From an uncultured Bacteroidota bacterium (GTDB taxonomy: Bacteria > Bacteroidota > Bacteroidia > Bacteroidales > F082): 64,000 bases of DNA. The DNA is taken from NCBI GenBank assembly GCA_903891085.1, contig CAITDJ010000030.1, forward strand, positions 1 to 64,000, written 5' to 3'. The notes under the pieces were generated by a model, which saw nothing but the letters and a program-made list of their open reading frames with translations, searched no databases and was not told the DNA's origin. This document shows, one piece after another, positions 34,684 to 43,645 of the stretch (within the stretch, counting starts at the first letter, position 1; every line of letters starts with the position of its first letter). The translations under genes and the position numbers were made by a program.

Positions 34684-34760
34684 CTTCCCACTTCCCACTT
34701 CCCACTTCCCACTTCCCCCTTCCCACTTCCCTCTTCCCCCTTCCCACTTCCCTCTTCCCA
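34684..34760. repeat. Heptanucleotide tandem array H (11 units)
   Basis: Eleven uninterrupted units CTTCCCN (N is A, C or T) starting seven bases after the stop of the four-helix-bundle gene; the most regular of the arrays. Its complement, TGGGAAG, matches the units of array G, so the two are inverted relative to each other. Confidence 0.9.
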
Positions 34761-34769
34761 CTTAATAAA

Positions 34770-34777
34770 TATCTTTG
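34770..34777 (+). promoter_or_regulatory. -7 promoter box of the ResB-CcsA gene
   Basis: TATCTTTG, a TAnnTTTG match 40 bases before the ATG at 34817; the -33 position falls in heptamer array H. Confidence 0.45.
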
Positions 34778-34816
34778 ACCAATATTTTTCTAATTAAAAC
34801 CCAAACAACAAACAAT

Positions 34817-37800
34817 ATGAAGAAGATTATACAAACACTATTCTCAATGGAAGTAATGGGATTGCTTATCCTGGTATTTGCAATTTCCATCGGTACGGCC
34901 ACATTCATCGAAAACGACTATGGTGCCGTTGGCGCCAAGGTGGCGGTGTATCATGCCACATGGTTCGAAATCCTGTTGTTGCTTTTATGCATCAATCTGG
35001 TTGTTAATATCTTTCGTTACAAGATGTATCGCCGCGAGAAAATGATGGTGTTCACATTTCATGTGTCGTTTATTATTATACTCATCGGATCAGCCATTAC
35101 ACGTTATGTAGGATATGAAGGCGTGATGAGTATTCGCGAAGGTGCCACTGCCAGTACCATGTTGTCTGATCAGACGCATGTTGTGGCTGAGCTTGTCAAT
35201 AATGGAAACGTAAAATCGACCGATAAGGAAGTTATGATGTCAGCTTTTTCGGAGCATAGCTACCACGACAGTGAGACCATGGATGGTAAAAAATTCAGTT
35301 TCAAATCGGTGCGGTTTGTTCCGAATGCGCAGGAAGTGATTACTGAGGGAGCTCCCGGACAAGGTGTTCCGTACATCACCATAGTGGCTTCCACAGGAAA
35401 TTCAGGTCGGCAGTCAATCATGTTAAAGGAGGGAGAAACAAAAAGGTTCATGGGGTATAAAATTAATTTTGGCCTTGCATTTGACAGCACAGCCGTCAAC
35501 ATAAGGATGGTAAATGGCGCATTACAGGTGCAGAGTCCGTATGTGCTTTCAACCATGGCAATGGCTGATGCTTCCAAAGATACCATTGCTCCTTTCACAG
35601 AGGTTCCATTTCAGATGATGAAACTTCACGGATTTGGCGAACTGAAACTTGTGCTGACCGAAGTAAAACAAAATGGCGTGATCGATTATGAATCGGCCGA
35701 AAGCAAGGATTCTCAATTTATGGATGCACTGATCGTAAAAGTTGAATCAGGAAACGAAACAAAAGAGGTTGCATTGCGTGGTGGACAAGGGTATCAGGGA
35801 GAAACAACCTCTTTCGAGATGAATGGGGTTAAGGTTAATCTGACTTACGGTGCCACATTGATCAACTTGCCATTTGGTATCAAACTCAACGATTTTGAAC
35901 TGGAACGCTATCCTGGAAGTCGTAGTCCGGCTTCGTATGCCAGTCAGGTTACCTTGATTGACAAACAGAAAGGCGTAGAAATGCCCTATCGGATATTTAT
36001 GAATAATGTGTTGAATTACAGGGGATATCGCTTTTTTCAGTCCTCATTTGATAAGGATGAAAAAGGAACAGTGTTGTCGGTTAACAAGGATGGTGCAGGC
36101 ACCTTCGTCACCTATCTTGGGTATTTACTCATGACATTGGGCATGATGCTCGCGTTGTTTGTAAAAAACACTCGTTTTGCCCATTTGGGTAAATTATTGA
36201 AGAACAGCACAGCCACGGCCAAATTGCTGTTGGTAGGTATATTGCTGTCAACATCCACCCTGATGGCGCAAAACTCAGATTTAGTTGGTGTTGATAAGGA
36301 TCATGCTGCCAAATTCGGACGATTGCTGGTGCAGGATCAGGATGGTCGTCTGAAACCAATGAATACAGTGGCAAGTGAGTTACTGCGCAAGATATCGCGG
36401 AAAAACAGTTTCAAAGGACTGAATCCGGAGCAGGTGTATCTTGGCATGCTGCTCGATCCGCAAAAATGGCAGCGTACCCCCATGATCAAGGTGAAACACC
36501 CTGAGTTGAAAAAATTTCTTGGCATTAATGATGATCTGGCTGCATTTACCGATGTACTCGATTTCGAAAAGGGCGGTAATTACAAACTCCGCGATCTGGT
36601 AAGTCAGGCCTATCAGAAAAAAGCTTCGGAAAGAAGCAAATTTGATCAGGATGTGATTGCTGTCGATGAAAGAGTAAATATCTTTTATATGGCAGTTACA
36701 GGTGAATTGTTGAAAATACTTCCCGATACAAAAAATTCTCATGCACCATGGTTAAAACCGGGAGATGCCGTGATCGGACTTTCGAAAAGTGATTCATCCT
36801 TCATTGCCTCTGTATTGCCGGTATATTTGCAGTCACTCTCAAGCCACGATATGAAGCAGGCTGATATGCTCCTTACCGGAATCATTGATTACCAGAAGAA
36901 ATTCGGCAAAGAAATCATTCAATCCGATTCCAACATCAGTGCTGAGATTATGTATAACAAACTGATGATCTTCGATCGTTTGAGTAACTACTTTGGTTTG
37001 GTGGGGGTAATTATGTTGGTGTTGGTTTTTATGAATATTTTCAAAGAACGCAAATGGATCAACAAATCAGTGGGCATTTTCTATATTATCGTCATTATAT
37101 TCTTTGCATTACAAACGCTTGGGCTTGGATTGCGCTGGTATATATCAGGTCGGGCACCTTGGAGTAATGGCTATGAATCAATGATTTATATATCATGGGT
37201 GACGGTGTTGGCCGGGCTTATTTTCTCACGGAAATCGCCCATGACTATTGCAGCGACTTCAATTCTGGCGGCAATTATTCTGATGGTGGCACATCTTAGC
37301 TGGATGGATCCTGAAATTACCAATCTTGTGCCTGTATTGAAATCATACTGGCTAACGATCCACGTTTCGGTAATTACGGCCAGCTATGGATTCCTTGCAT
37401 TAGGTGCTCTACTCGGCTTTATCAATTTGTTGCTGATGATACTGAAGACCCCGAAGAACTTCGATAATATTGGAAAGAGAATAAAGGAACTGAACATGAT
37501 CAACGAGCGTGCCGTTATCATTGGATTGTATCTGCTAACCATTGGTACTTTCCTTGGTGGTGTGTGGGCGAATGAATCATGGGGACGTTACTGGGGATGG
37601 GATCCGAAAGAAACATGGGCGTTGGTTACCGTGCTGGTCTATTCATTTGTCGCACATATGGGCTATGTACCCGGTTTAAAAACTGATTATTCATTCAGTT
37701 TGGCCACACTGGTCTCCTTCAGTTCAGTAATCATGACATATTTTGGAGTTAATTACTATTTATCAGGCTTGCACTCCTATGCCAAAGGCGATCCGGTGCC

Positions 37801-37897
37801 GGTACCGACTTTTGTATATTACACATTGGCTGTGATTGCAATCGTATCGGTAACAGCCTGGTTGAACGAACGTAAGATGACAAAGTTGGTGAAATAG
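34817..37897 (+). CDS. Cytochrome c biogenesis protein, ResB-CcsA fusion
   Basis: The start at 34817 (MKKIIQTLFSMEVMGLLILV) gives 1026 residues. The N-terminal half is ResB-like: helices at the N-terminus (AISIGTATFIENDYG, NLVVNIFRYKMYRREKMMVF, FHVSFIIILIGSAITRYVGY) and a large periplasmic region ending in a helix near 440. The C-terminal third is CcsA with the heme-handling tryptophan-rich motif WGRYWGWDPKETWAL near residue 925. Fused CcsBA proteins carry heme across the membrane and attach it to CXXCH sites of c-type cytochromes (system II). No other cyt c genes are in the window. A bidirectional terminator follows. Confidence 0.93.
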   Translation: MKKIIQTLFSMEVMGLLILVFAISIGTATFIENDYGAVGAKVAVYHATWFEILLLLLCINLVVNIFRYKMYRREKMMVFTFHVSFIIILIGSAITRYVGYEGVMSIREGATASTMLSDQTHVVAELVNNGNVKSTDKEVMMSAFSEHSYHDSETMDGKKFSFKSVRFVPNAQEVITEGAPGQGVPYITIVASTGNSGRQSIMLKEGETKRFMGYKINFGLAFDSTAVNIRMVNGALQVQSPYVLSTMAMADASKDTIAPFTEVPFQMMKLHGFGELKLVLTEVKQNGVIDYESAESKDSQFMDALIVKVESGNETKEVALRGGQGYQGETTSFEMNGVKVNLTYGATLINLPFGIKLNDFELERYPGSRSPASYASQVTLIDKQKGVEMPYRIFMNNVLNYRGYRFFQSSFDKDEKGTVLSVNKDGAGTFVTYLGYLLMTLGMMLALFVKNTRFAHLGKLLKNSTATAKLLLVGILLSTSTLMAQNSDLVGVDKDHAAKFGRLLVQDQDGRLKPMNTVASELLRKISRKNSFKGLNPEQVYLGMLLDPQKWQRTPMIKVKHPELKKFLGINDDLAAFTDVLDFEKGGNYKLRDLVSQAYQKKASERSKFDQDVIAVDERVNIFYMAVTGELLKILPDTKNSHAPWLKPGDAVIGLSKSDSSFIASVLPVYLQSLSSHDMKQADMLLTGIIDYQKKFGKEIIQSDSNISAEIMYNKLMIFDRLSNYFGLVGVIMLVLVFMNIFKERKWINKSVGIFYIIVIIFFALQTLGLGLRWYISGRAPWSNGYESMIYISWVTVLAGLIFSRKSPMTIAATSILAAIILMVAHLSWMDPEITNLVPVLKSYWLTIHVSVITASYGFLALGALLGFINLLLMILKTPKNFDNIGKRIKELNMINERAVIIGLYLLTIGTFLGGVWANESWGRYWGWDPKETWALVTVLVYSFVAHMGYVPGLKTDYSFSLATLVSFSSVIMTYFGVNYYLSGLHSYAKGDPVPVPTFVYYTLAVIAIVSVTAWLNERKMTKLVK

Positions 37898-37909
37898 TGC
37901 TGACAATAA

Positions 37910-37943
37910 AAAAAGGCCGCAGATGCAATCTGCGGCCTTTTTT
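37910..37943. terminator. Bidirectional terminator between ccsBA and the porin gene
   Basis: AAAAAGGCCGCAGA pairs with TCTGCGGCCTTTTT around a TGCAA loop, with A- and T-runs on both sides. It serves the converging ccsBA and pst-porin units. Confidence 0.93.
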
Positions 37944-37961
37944 TATTATGCTTAATGAAGA

Positions 37962-39251
37962 TTATTTATTACTAAAGAAAACCGGTTTCACTACGAGTTG
38001 CAACCATGCCCACGAACTCATGGCTTCGTCATTTTCCGAAATATGCTGGATTCTGAACATCGTTGATCCTGGCAGCATGAACGAATAGCCACCGTTGAGT
38101 TCCATAATCTTGTGCATCTTCCATTTGAAATGTAAATCGACTTCCGATCCCAATCCTTTATCGTAATAGGAAGGATTTCCCTCTGTATCAATTACCGAAA
38201 CAACGTCAGTATTTAGTGTGAACAGGTGGTAATCAGCCTGTAAACTCAGTTTATCATTGGGTTTGTATTTCAGATTAAGAAAATAGTCGTTCAGCCCACC
38301 GTTTCCGGTTGTAGCCTGCATACTCGAAAAGAGATCCATCAATCCATAATAACTGTGGGTGTTTCCATAGAGCATATCAAACATATTGTCAGAGGTTTTA
38401 TCGGCTGCATCGTCACCCGATACCAGTGTAACGCCTGCGCCCACTGCAAATATCCCCAAATTATAATCTGCTTTCGCATTGAAGTTATATGCACTTGCGT
38501 CAATGCCTTTTTTGGTTTTACCATTCTGCAAGTATATATTCGCCATCACAGTCAAGGCATCTTTCTGATAATCAACGATTGCACCATAGGTACCTTTCAT
38601 ATAGATTATTTCTGAAGTGTCGTTTTTGGTGAATCCCGAGGCGATCGCAATCAGGGCTCCTTTCAGATGATCGTTGAATTTATAACCGGCATGAATGAAA
38701 TTCATGGTTTTCATTTTATTGCTTGAATACAGATTTCCGAAAGTATTGTCAGCCTGGTTGTTGTAAGAGATAGCAGCATCAAAAGTCAGTTTTTCGCGCA
38801 CATACTGATATAAAATGGCGTCGTATTTGAGCGCCTGCACATTCCAGTTACGTGTCGATAGGAGTCGGCCATCGTCATAATCAAAATACTGACGACCTAT
38901 TTTTAATGAAGAATGCGAACTCATATCCATCTGAATCCATGCTTCGTTGATTTCAACACTGGCAGCATCACCATATACTCCTGTTCCTGAATAATTTGTT
39001 TCATCACCCCATATTCTGGCATCCTGAAAACTAACGGATGTCTTGATCCAGTCATGTTGAAACTGCAATCCGACGCGGGTTCGCTGGGTGATCAGATAGG
39101 CGGGGAGTTTTTTATCGGTGTTCAGGTTCTTATAACCGCTTCTTACTTCGGCTTGAGGCCGGAACTCACCACTAACGGTTAACTGTCCAAAAAGGGCTAC
39201 CGGGACAAATATCATCCCAATAAGCAATAAACGAATACATGTACTTTTCAT
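37962..39251 (-). CDS. Beta-barrel outer-membrane porin (alginate-export-like) behind pstB
   Basis: A 429-residue protein with a signal peptide (MKSTCIRLLLIGMIFVPVALFG) and alternating amphipathic strands throughout, ending in a terminal strand AWLQLVVKPVFF. The N-terminal region (YLITQRTRVGLQFQHDW ... SVSFQDARIWGD ... LKIGRQYFDYDDGRLL) matches the layout of the alginate_exp family of outer-membrane channels. It lies 53 bases behind pstB on the same strand, in the place usually held by phoU, so a role in letting phosphate or organic phosphate cross the outer membrane is a reasonable inference. It could equally be a general porin. Confidence 0.75.
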   Translation of the reverse strand: MKSTCIRLLLIGMIFVPVALFGQLTVSGEFRPQAEVRSGYKNLNTDKKLPAYLITQRTRVGLQFQHDWIKTSVSFQDARIWGDETNYSGTGVYGDAASVEINEAWIQMDMSSHSSLKIGRQYFDYDDGRLLSTRNWNVQALKYDAILYQYVREKLTFDAAISYNNQADNTFGNLYSSNKMKTMNFIHAGYKFNDHLKGALIAIASGFTKNDTSEIIYMKGTYGAIVDYQKDALTVMANIYLQNGKTKKGIDASAYNFNAKADYNLGIFAVGAGVTLVSGDDAADKTSDNMFDMLYGNTHSYYGLMDLFSSMQATTGNGGLNDYFLNLKYKPNDKLSLQADYHLFTLNTDVVSVIDTEGNPSYYDKGLGSEVDLHFKWKMHKIMELNGGYSFMLPGSTMFRIQHISENDEAMSSWAWLQLVVKPVFFSNK

Positions 39252-39304
39252 TGATGTTTGGTTTTTGTTGTGTCTAAAATATGATTTTCTAATTATCGTT
39301 CTTA

Positions 39305-40063
39305 TTAATAAAACAAACCTTTCAAATAGGATTTTGTCATTTCCATTTGTGGATTTTCGAAAAACTCATTAGCAGGGCCTTGCTCAATCACCTCACCCAT
39401 ATACATAAATACCACATGATCGGCAATGCGCCGGGCCTGGCGTAAAATATGTGTCACCATTACAATGGTATAACTCGATTTCAACTCAGCAAATTTTTCT
39501 TCAATCAGTTGACTTGAAATAGGATCGAGTGCGGAGGTTGGTTCATCGGCCAAAATTATACGTGGATCAACTGCCAGTCCTCGTGCAAGACAAAGACGCT
39601 GTTGTTGCCCGATCGAAAGGACAGCAGCCGGATCGCGTAACCTGTCTTTAACTTCTTCCCAAAGATTCACCTGACGCAGATAATGTTCCACCCGTTTTTC
39701 GAGAAATCTCTTCTTCTTTCTGCCACTGATGCGCAATCCGTAAGCGACATTGTTGAAAATATTCATGGGAAGTGGGTAGGGGCGCTGGGCCAATAATCCC
39801 ATCATCTTCCTGATTTCGGTGATATCATCGTTTGTATTGAGTATGTCCCGGTCGCCGATAAAAATATTACCTGACACTTTTGCTTGTGTGTTGAGATCCG
39901 TCAGTCTGTTCATGCATCGCATAAGCGTCGTTTTTCCACAGCCTGATGGTCCCATAATTACCGTAATCTTATGGCGCGGAATATCAACATTGATATTCTT
40001 CAGAATCTGTTGCTTCTCGAATGACAGATTAAGGTTTCTGATACTGATTTCCGGTTGATCCAT
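39305..40063 (-). CDS. pstB: Phosphate ABC transporter ATP-binding protein
   Basis: A 252-residue ATPase of the PstSCAB high-affinity phosphate importer. Walker A is GPSGCGKT, Walker B IILADE with the D-loop SALDP, and the H-loop lies in MVTHILRQARRIADHV. The signature reads LSIGQQQRLCLARGLA: the usual second residue Gly of LSGGQ is Ile here. The C-terminal GEVIEQGPANEFFENPQMEM is typical of PstB. It follows pstA by one base. No phoU gene follows. Confidence 0.95.
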   Translation of the reverse strand: MDQPEISIRNLNLSFEKQQILKNINVDIPRHKITVIMGPSGCGKTTLMRCMNRLTDLNTQAKVSGNIFIGDRDILNTNDDITEIRKMMGLLAQRPYPLPMNIFNNVAYGLRISGRKKKRFLEKRVEHYLRQVNLWEEVKDRLRDPAAVLSIGQQQRLCLARGLAVDPRIILADEPTSALDPISSQLIEEKFAELKSSYTIVMVTHILRQARRIADHVVFMYMGEVIEQGPANEFFENPQMEMTKSYLKGLFY

Positions 40064-40064
40064 T

Positions 40065-40919
40065 TTAGTAATTTATCTTATTTTTCTTATAACTATAGGT
40101 CAGTATTCTGGCCAATAAACTGATAAATAATATGATTGCAATGAGTATCACTGCTGAAGCATAAGCGCGTTGCCTCACTTCAAGAATGGGTGAGCTTAAT
40201 TGAAAAAATATGGCCAAGGGCAATGTAGCCGTTGGTTGATTCAGCGAGGTTGGGATATAATCGGTATAGCCTGTTGTTAGCAGGACAGAGGCAGCATCTC
40301 CGATTGCCCTGCCAAATGAAAGTAAAATAGCAGTAATGATACCAGCAATAGATTGTTTGAAGAACACCCTGTATGATATTTCTGATTTTGTTGATCCAAG
40401 TGACAAGGCTGATTCGAACAACCCACGGGGTATGGTCATCAATACTTCGTCAATAGCCCTGATCATGATGGGTACAATAAAAACGGTGACCGTAATAATC
40501 CCCGCCAACAGCGATGTGCGCAAACCAAAGAAAATCATCAATGTAAAACCAAAGGCACCGTAAACAATGGATGGAATACCACAGAGCAGATCCATCAGAA
40601 ACCTGATTCCATTGACAATTTTCTTCCATTTTGTGAGGTGAATATTCATAAATAAGGCAACTGGCAGGCCAATAGCAAGTGCCAAACTGGTCGCCCCCAC
40701 AGCCACATACAATGATCCGATGATGGCATTCAGAATTCCACCACCTTTACCAAAATAATAACCACCTTCGGGTACTTTCGAAATCATATCCCAATTCAGA
40801 TGAGGCAATCCGGCGGATAAGATGCTGTATATAATATGGCACAACACCATGATAATGAATGTACTGGAAATAAACATCAGCCCCCTGAAAAAATATTCTT
40901 CTGCTTGTCTGCGGTTCAT
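40065..40919 (-). CDS. pstA: Phosphate ABC transporter permease PstA
   Basis: A 284-residue inner-membrane permease with six hydrophobic helices. The EAA-like coupling segment is IPRGLFESALSLGSTKSEI, and SFGRAIGDAASVLLTTGYTD is the PstA-type continuation. The N-terminal HLNWDMISKVPEGGYYFGKGG and GGILNAIIGSLY match the family. It pairs with PstC to form the membrane channel. It lies two bases behind pstC and one base before pstB. Confidence 0.93.
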   Translation of the reverse strand: MNRRQAEEYFFRGLMFISSTFIIMVLCHIIYSILSAGLPHLNWDMISKVPEGGYYFGKGGGILNAIIGSLYVAVGATSLALAIGLPVALFMNIHLTKWKKIVNGIRFLMDLLCGIPSIVYGAFGFTLMIFFGLRTSLLAGIITVTVFIVPIMIRAIDEVLMTIPRGLFESALSLGSTKSEISYRVFFKQSIAGIITAILLSFGRAIGDAASVLLTTGYTDYIPTSLNQPTATLPLAIFFQLSSPILEVRQRAYASAVILIAIILFISLLARILTYSYKKNKINY

Positions 40920-40921
40920 GG

Positions 40922-41827
40922 TTAGTTGTGTTTACCTGATCTGATAATTAATAGCCGGGAGCCTGCATTAAAAAATAATACTACCACAAACAGAATGAAG
41001 GCCGAAAGCATCAGTGCTGCATCATACTGTGGAATCGACATCATTTCACCATAATTGTTTGCAATAAGCGCTGGCAGGGGATAGCCGGGTTGTAGAATTC
41101 CGGTTGGGACTTTTGCCACGTTTCCGACCACCATTAACACAGCAATGGTTTCTCCAAATGCCCGTGACATGCCTAATCCAAATGAAGAAATGATGCCCGG
41201 AAGTCCTTTTTTCAACACTACAAATTTTATCGTTTGCCAGCGTGTCGCCCCCAACGAAAGTGATGCTTCAGACAATTCGACCGGTATATTATTGAATAGT
41301 TCGATTAAAATATTGAGTACAAATGGAATAACCATGATGGAAAGTACGATGGAGCCTGCCAAAATGGAATAGCCTGAGGATGATTTACCAAGAAATGGCG
41401 CTACATGATCTGAAATAAAGGGTATAATCACCAGGATGCCCCAAACACCGTAAATCACCGATGGAATACCGGCAAGTATGTCAATCACCGGTTGCATAAT
41501 TTTCAATACCCATTTCTTGGCATATTGGGTAAGATGTATGGATGTTAGCAGGCAAATCGGAATTGAAAACAACAAGGCCAAAATGGTCACCCAAACCGAA
41601 CTGACGATGAAAGGATAAAATCCAAATTCACCTGACAACGGTTTCCAGTTACTTGAGAAAAGTAAAGTAAGCAATGGTTGCTGTTCCAACAGGGGGAGTG
41701 ATTTTATCACCAATCCAGCTGTTAGCACCAGTGGAATCAGAAGGACAATCGACAAACTGGCAATCATCCAGCTTGTATGGATAGAGTTGCGAAGTTTTCG
41801 ACTGATATCAAATAATCTGAATCTCAT
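40922..41827 (-). CDS. pstC: Phosphate ABC transporter permease PstC
   Basis: A 301-residue permease with six helices. The coupling segment VELSEASLSLGATRWQTIKF and the segment GLGMSRAFGETIAVLMVVGN are characteristic of PstC. The start overlaps the pstS stop by four bases (ATGA), indicating translational coupling, and pstA follows after two bases. Confidence 0.93.
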   Translation of the reverse strand: MRFRLFDISRKLRNSIHTSWMIASLSIVLLIPLVLTAGLVIKSLPLLEQQPLLTLLFSSNWKPLSGEFGFYPFIVSSVWVTILALLFSIPICLLTSIHLTQYAKKWVLKIMQPVIDILAGIPSVIYGVWGILVIIPFISDHVAPFLGKSSSGYSILAGSIVLSIMVIPFVLNILIELFNNIPVELSEASLSLGATRWQTIKFVVLKKGLPGIISSFGLGMSRAFGETIAVLMVVGNVAKVPTGILQPGYPLPALIANNYGEMMSIPQYDAALMLSAFILFVVVLFFNAGSRLLIIRSGKHN

Positions 41828-42810
41828 TGTAGTTTCTGAAGTTCTGAGGCAATTTTCTCAGGGGAAAGTTGTACATAACCTGCGCTACCGACATATTGTT
41901 GTCCTTCGGTGAGTATCCATGTAATAAACGCGATTGACAGTGGATTGGTTGGCTGGCCTTTGGCAATCAAATAGAGATCGCGGGCTGGTGGTGATGGATA
42001 GGCGCCTGTTGCGATAGCATTCATTATTTCATCCAGCGAATGATAAAAGTCTTCTTCCGGATCAATGACACCATTTGCATTCATATCAATGGGTATGATT
42101 GAAATCCCGGGATAAACTTTCCGGCTGGAAATATCGTAGGCATAAATTACATTGTTGAAGCCGATCCCATTCACGTCATTTTTCACTGCATCAGCAATAC
42201 CAGGATCACCAAAAACGCCAATTCCGTTCAAACTTTCCTGATTCTTGCCCAGAAACAATCCCCACATTTCAGCAGCACCGCATGCATCCGAACGTGTGTA
42301 AACGTTGATTTTGGCGTTACTGCCTGTTAATCCCTGGCATTGATTCCATTGTTTGGTGGTCTGGGTAATGTAAATATCTGAAAAGGCTTGTTTTGTAAGT
42401 CCAACCTTTAACAATTGATCAGCGTACGGGTTGCTGGGATTCATGGTAGGAAGCACGGCATCTTTGGCAACAGCGATAAACCAGGCACCTTTGTCCAGTT
42501 CTGCCTGAGTGACACCCCGCGAAAACATGCCAAGATCAATCATGCCCGACAAGGCATCTGCCATTCCTTTTCCTGCCCCACCGGCGCTGATGTCGATTCT
42601 GACATCAGGATTGATTTTCTTAAATTCTTCGGCCCATTTTACTGTCATCGGATACAAGGCAAAAGCTCCCGAAATGGATAGCGTTCCCTGTAATTTACCC
42701 GAATTGTTTTGTTGTTTGTTCTGATTTGATTGACAAGACAGCAGCATAGTGCCTAAAAAGAGTATAAGTATTGGAATACCAATATTTCTCGGAATGTTGT
42801 TTTTGACCAT
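41824..42810 (-). CDS. pstS: Phosphate-binding lipoprotein PstS
   Basis: The start at 42810 gives 328 residues with a lipoprotein signal (ILILFLGTMLLSCQSN, lipobox LLSC); a longer frame is not needed. The mature protein has the periplasmic phosphate-binding fold: GTLSISGAFALYPMTVKWAE, the ligand loop SAGGAGKGMADALSGMIDLG, and VYTRSDACGAAEMWG. It captures phosphate for PstCA-B. The C-terminal region contains a calcium-loop-like DMNANGVIDPEEDF, an acidic insertion not present in E. coli PstS. It heads the operon; a -7 box lies about 55 bases upstream. Confidence 0.92.
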   Translation of the reverse strand: MVKNNIPRNIGIPILILFLGTMLLSCQSNQNKQQNNSGKLQGTLSISGAFALYPMTVKWAEEFKKINPDVRIDISAGGAGKGMADALSGMIDLGMFSRGVTQAELDKGAWFIAVAKDAVLPTMNPSNPYADQLLKVGLTKQAFSDIYITQTTKQWNQCQGLTGSNAKINVYTRSDACGAAEMWGLFLGKNQESLNGIGVFGDPGIADAVKNDVNGIGFNNVIYAYDISSRKVYPGISIIPIDMNANGVIDPEEDFYHSLDEIMNAIATGAYPSPPARDLYLIAKGQPTNPLSIAFITWILTEGQQYVGSAGYVQLSPEKIASELQKLQ

Positions 42811-42865
42811 TGATTTGAAATTAGAATGAATGATGATGTTCAGATTTACCAAAATTCTCAGTAAA

Positions 42866-42873
42866 CAAAATTA
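42866..42873 (-). promoter_or_regulatory. -7 promoter box of the pst operon
   Basis: Minus strand TAATTTTG, a TAnnTTTG match 56 bases before the pstS start. Upstream of it (42906-42951) TTAATAC-like repeats may form a regulator site. Confidence 0.45.
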
Positions 42874-43020
42874 TTCATTTGGATTGGGAACTTTTGCTAT
42901 AGAAATACTTAATATTTCAGGTATTAAGACGTATTTGACAGATAAGTATTAATGCGTAATAAAATCCCGAATTAACTGGGACTTCGTCTGAAGTCAATCG
43001 ATAAAATTTATGAAACATAT

Positions 43021-43629
43021 TTATTTGGCCCTGAAAACCAGTAACTTCTGATCATCAATAAAGAGTTCGAACTCATCATTGGGCATTGTTTTCCCAACAC
43101 CGGCTGGTGTACCGGTAAAAATATAATCGCCTTTTCGGAGGGTGATGAATTGTGAAACATAGGCGATGATGCGATCGAAACCAAAGATCATGTCTTTGCT
43201 GTTTCCATGCTGACGCCACTCACCGTTAATTTTCAGGCCAAATAATATGTCCATGCCTTTGAACTGTTCGATGGGAATAAATTCACCAACAGGTGCCGAT
43301 TGGTCAAATGCCTTGGCCATTTCCCATGGAAGACCCTTGTCCTTACATTCAGTCTGCAAGTCGCGGGCTGTAAAATCTATGCCAACAGTAATTTCTTCGT
43401 AGTATTTATAGGCAAATTTTTCGGCGATGTGCTTTCCATGTTTACTGATTTTTATAACCAATTCAGTTTCATAATGAATATCATTCGAAAACTCAGGCAG
43501 AAAAAAGGGGTTATGGGGATGCAGTAAGGCTGTGTCAGGTTTCATGAAAAAAACTGGTTTAGTTGGAACCGGATTGTTCAGTTCCCTGGCATGATCAGCG
43601 TAATTGCGACCGATACAGACTATTTTCAT
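43021..43629 (-). CDS. Fumarylacetoacetate hydrolase family protein
   Basis: A 202-residue single-domain FAH-fold enzyme. The family signature is clear: IGRNYADHARELNN, the metal-binding DIHYETELVIKI, VGIDFTARDLQTECKDKGLPW and DYIFTGTPAGVG. Proteins of this length and type act as acylpyruvases or oxaloacetate decarboxylases; the true substrate cannot be told from the sequence. It lies 16 bases behind the DnaQ-like exonuclease gene on the same strand, an order conserved in many Bacteroidota. Confidence 0.9.
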   Translation of the reverse strand: MKIVCIGRNYADHARELNNPVPTKPVFFMKPDTALLHPHNPFFLPEFSNDIHYETELVIKISKHGKHIAEKFAYKYYEEITVGIDFTARDLQTECKDKGLPWEMAKAFDQSAPVGEFIPIEQFKGMDILFGLKINGEWRQHGNSKDMIFGFDRIIAYVSQFITLRKGDYIFTGTPAGVGKTMPNDEFELFIDDQKLLVFRAK

Positions 43630-43645
43630 GGCTTATTGAATTGAT

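Noticed and set aside
34684-34760. Heptamer array considered as a CRISPR array
   Set aside because: Repeat unit is seven bases with no spacers and no cas genes; it is a simple tandem repeat.
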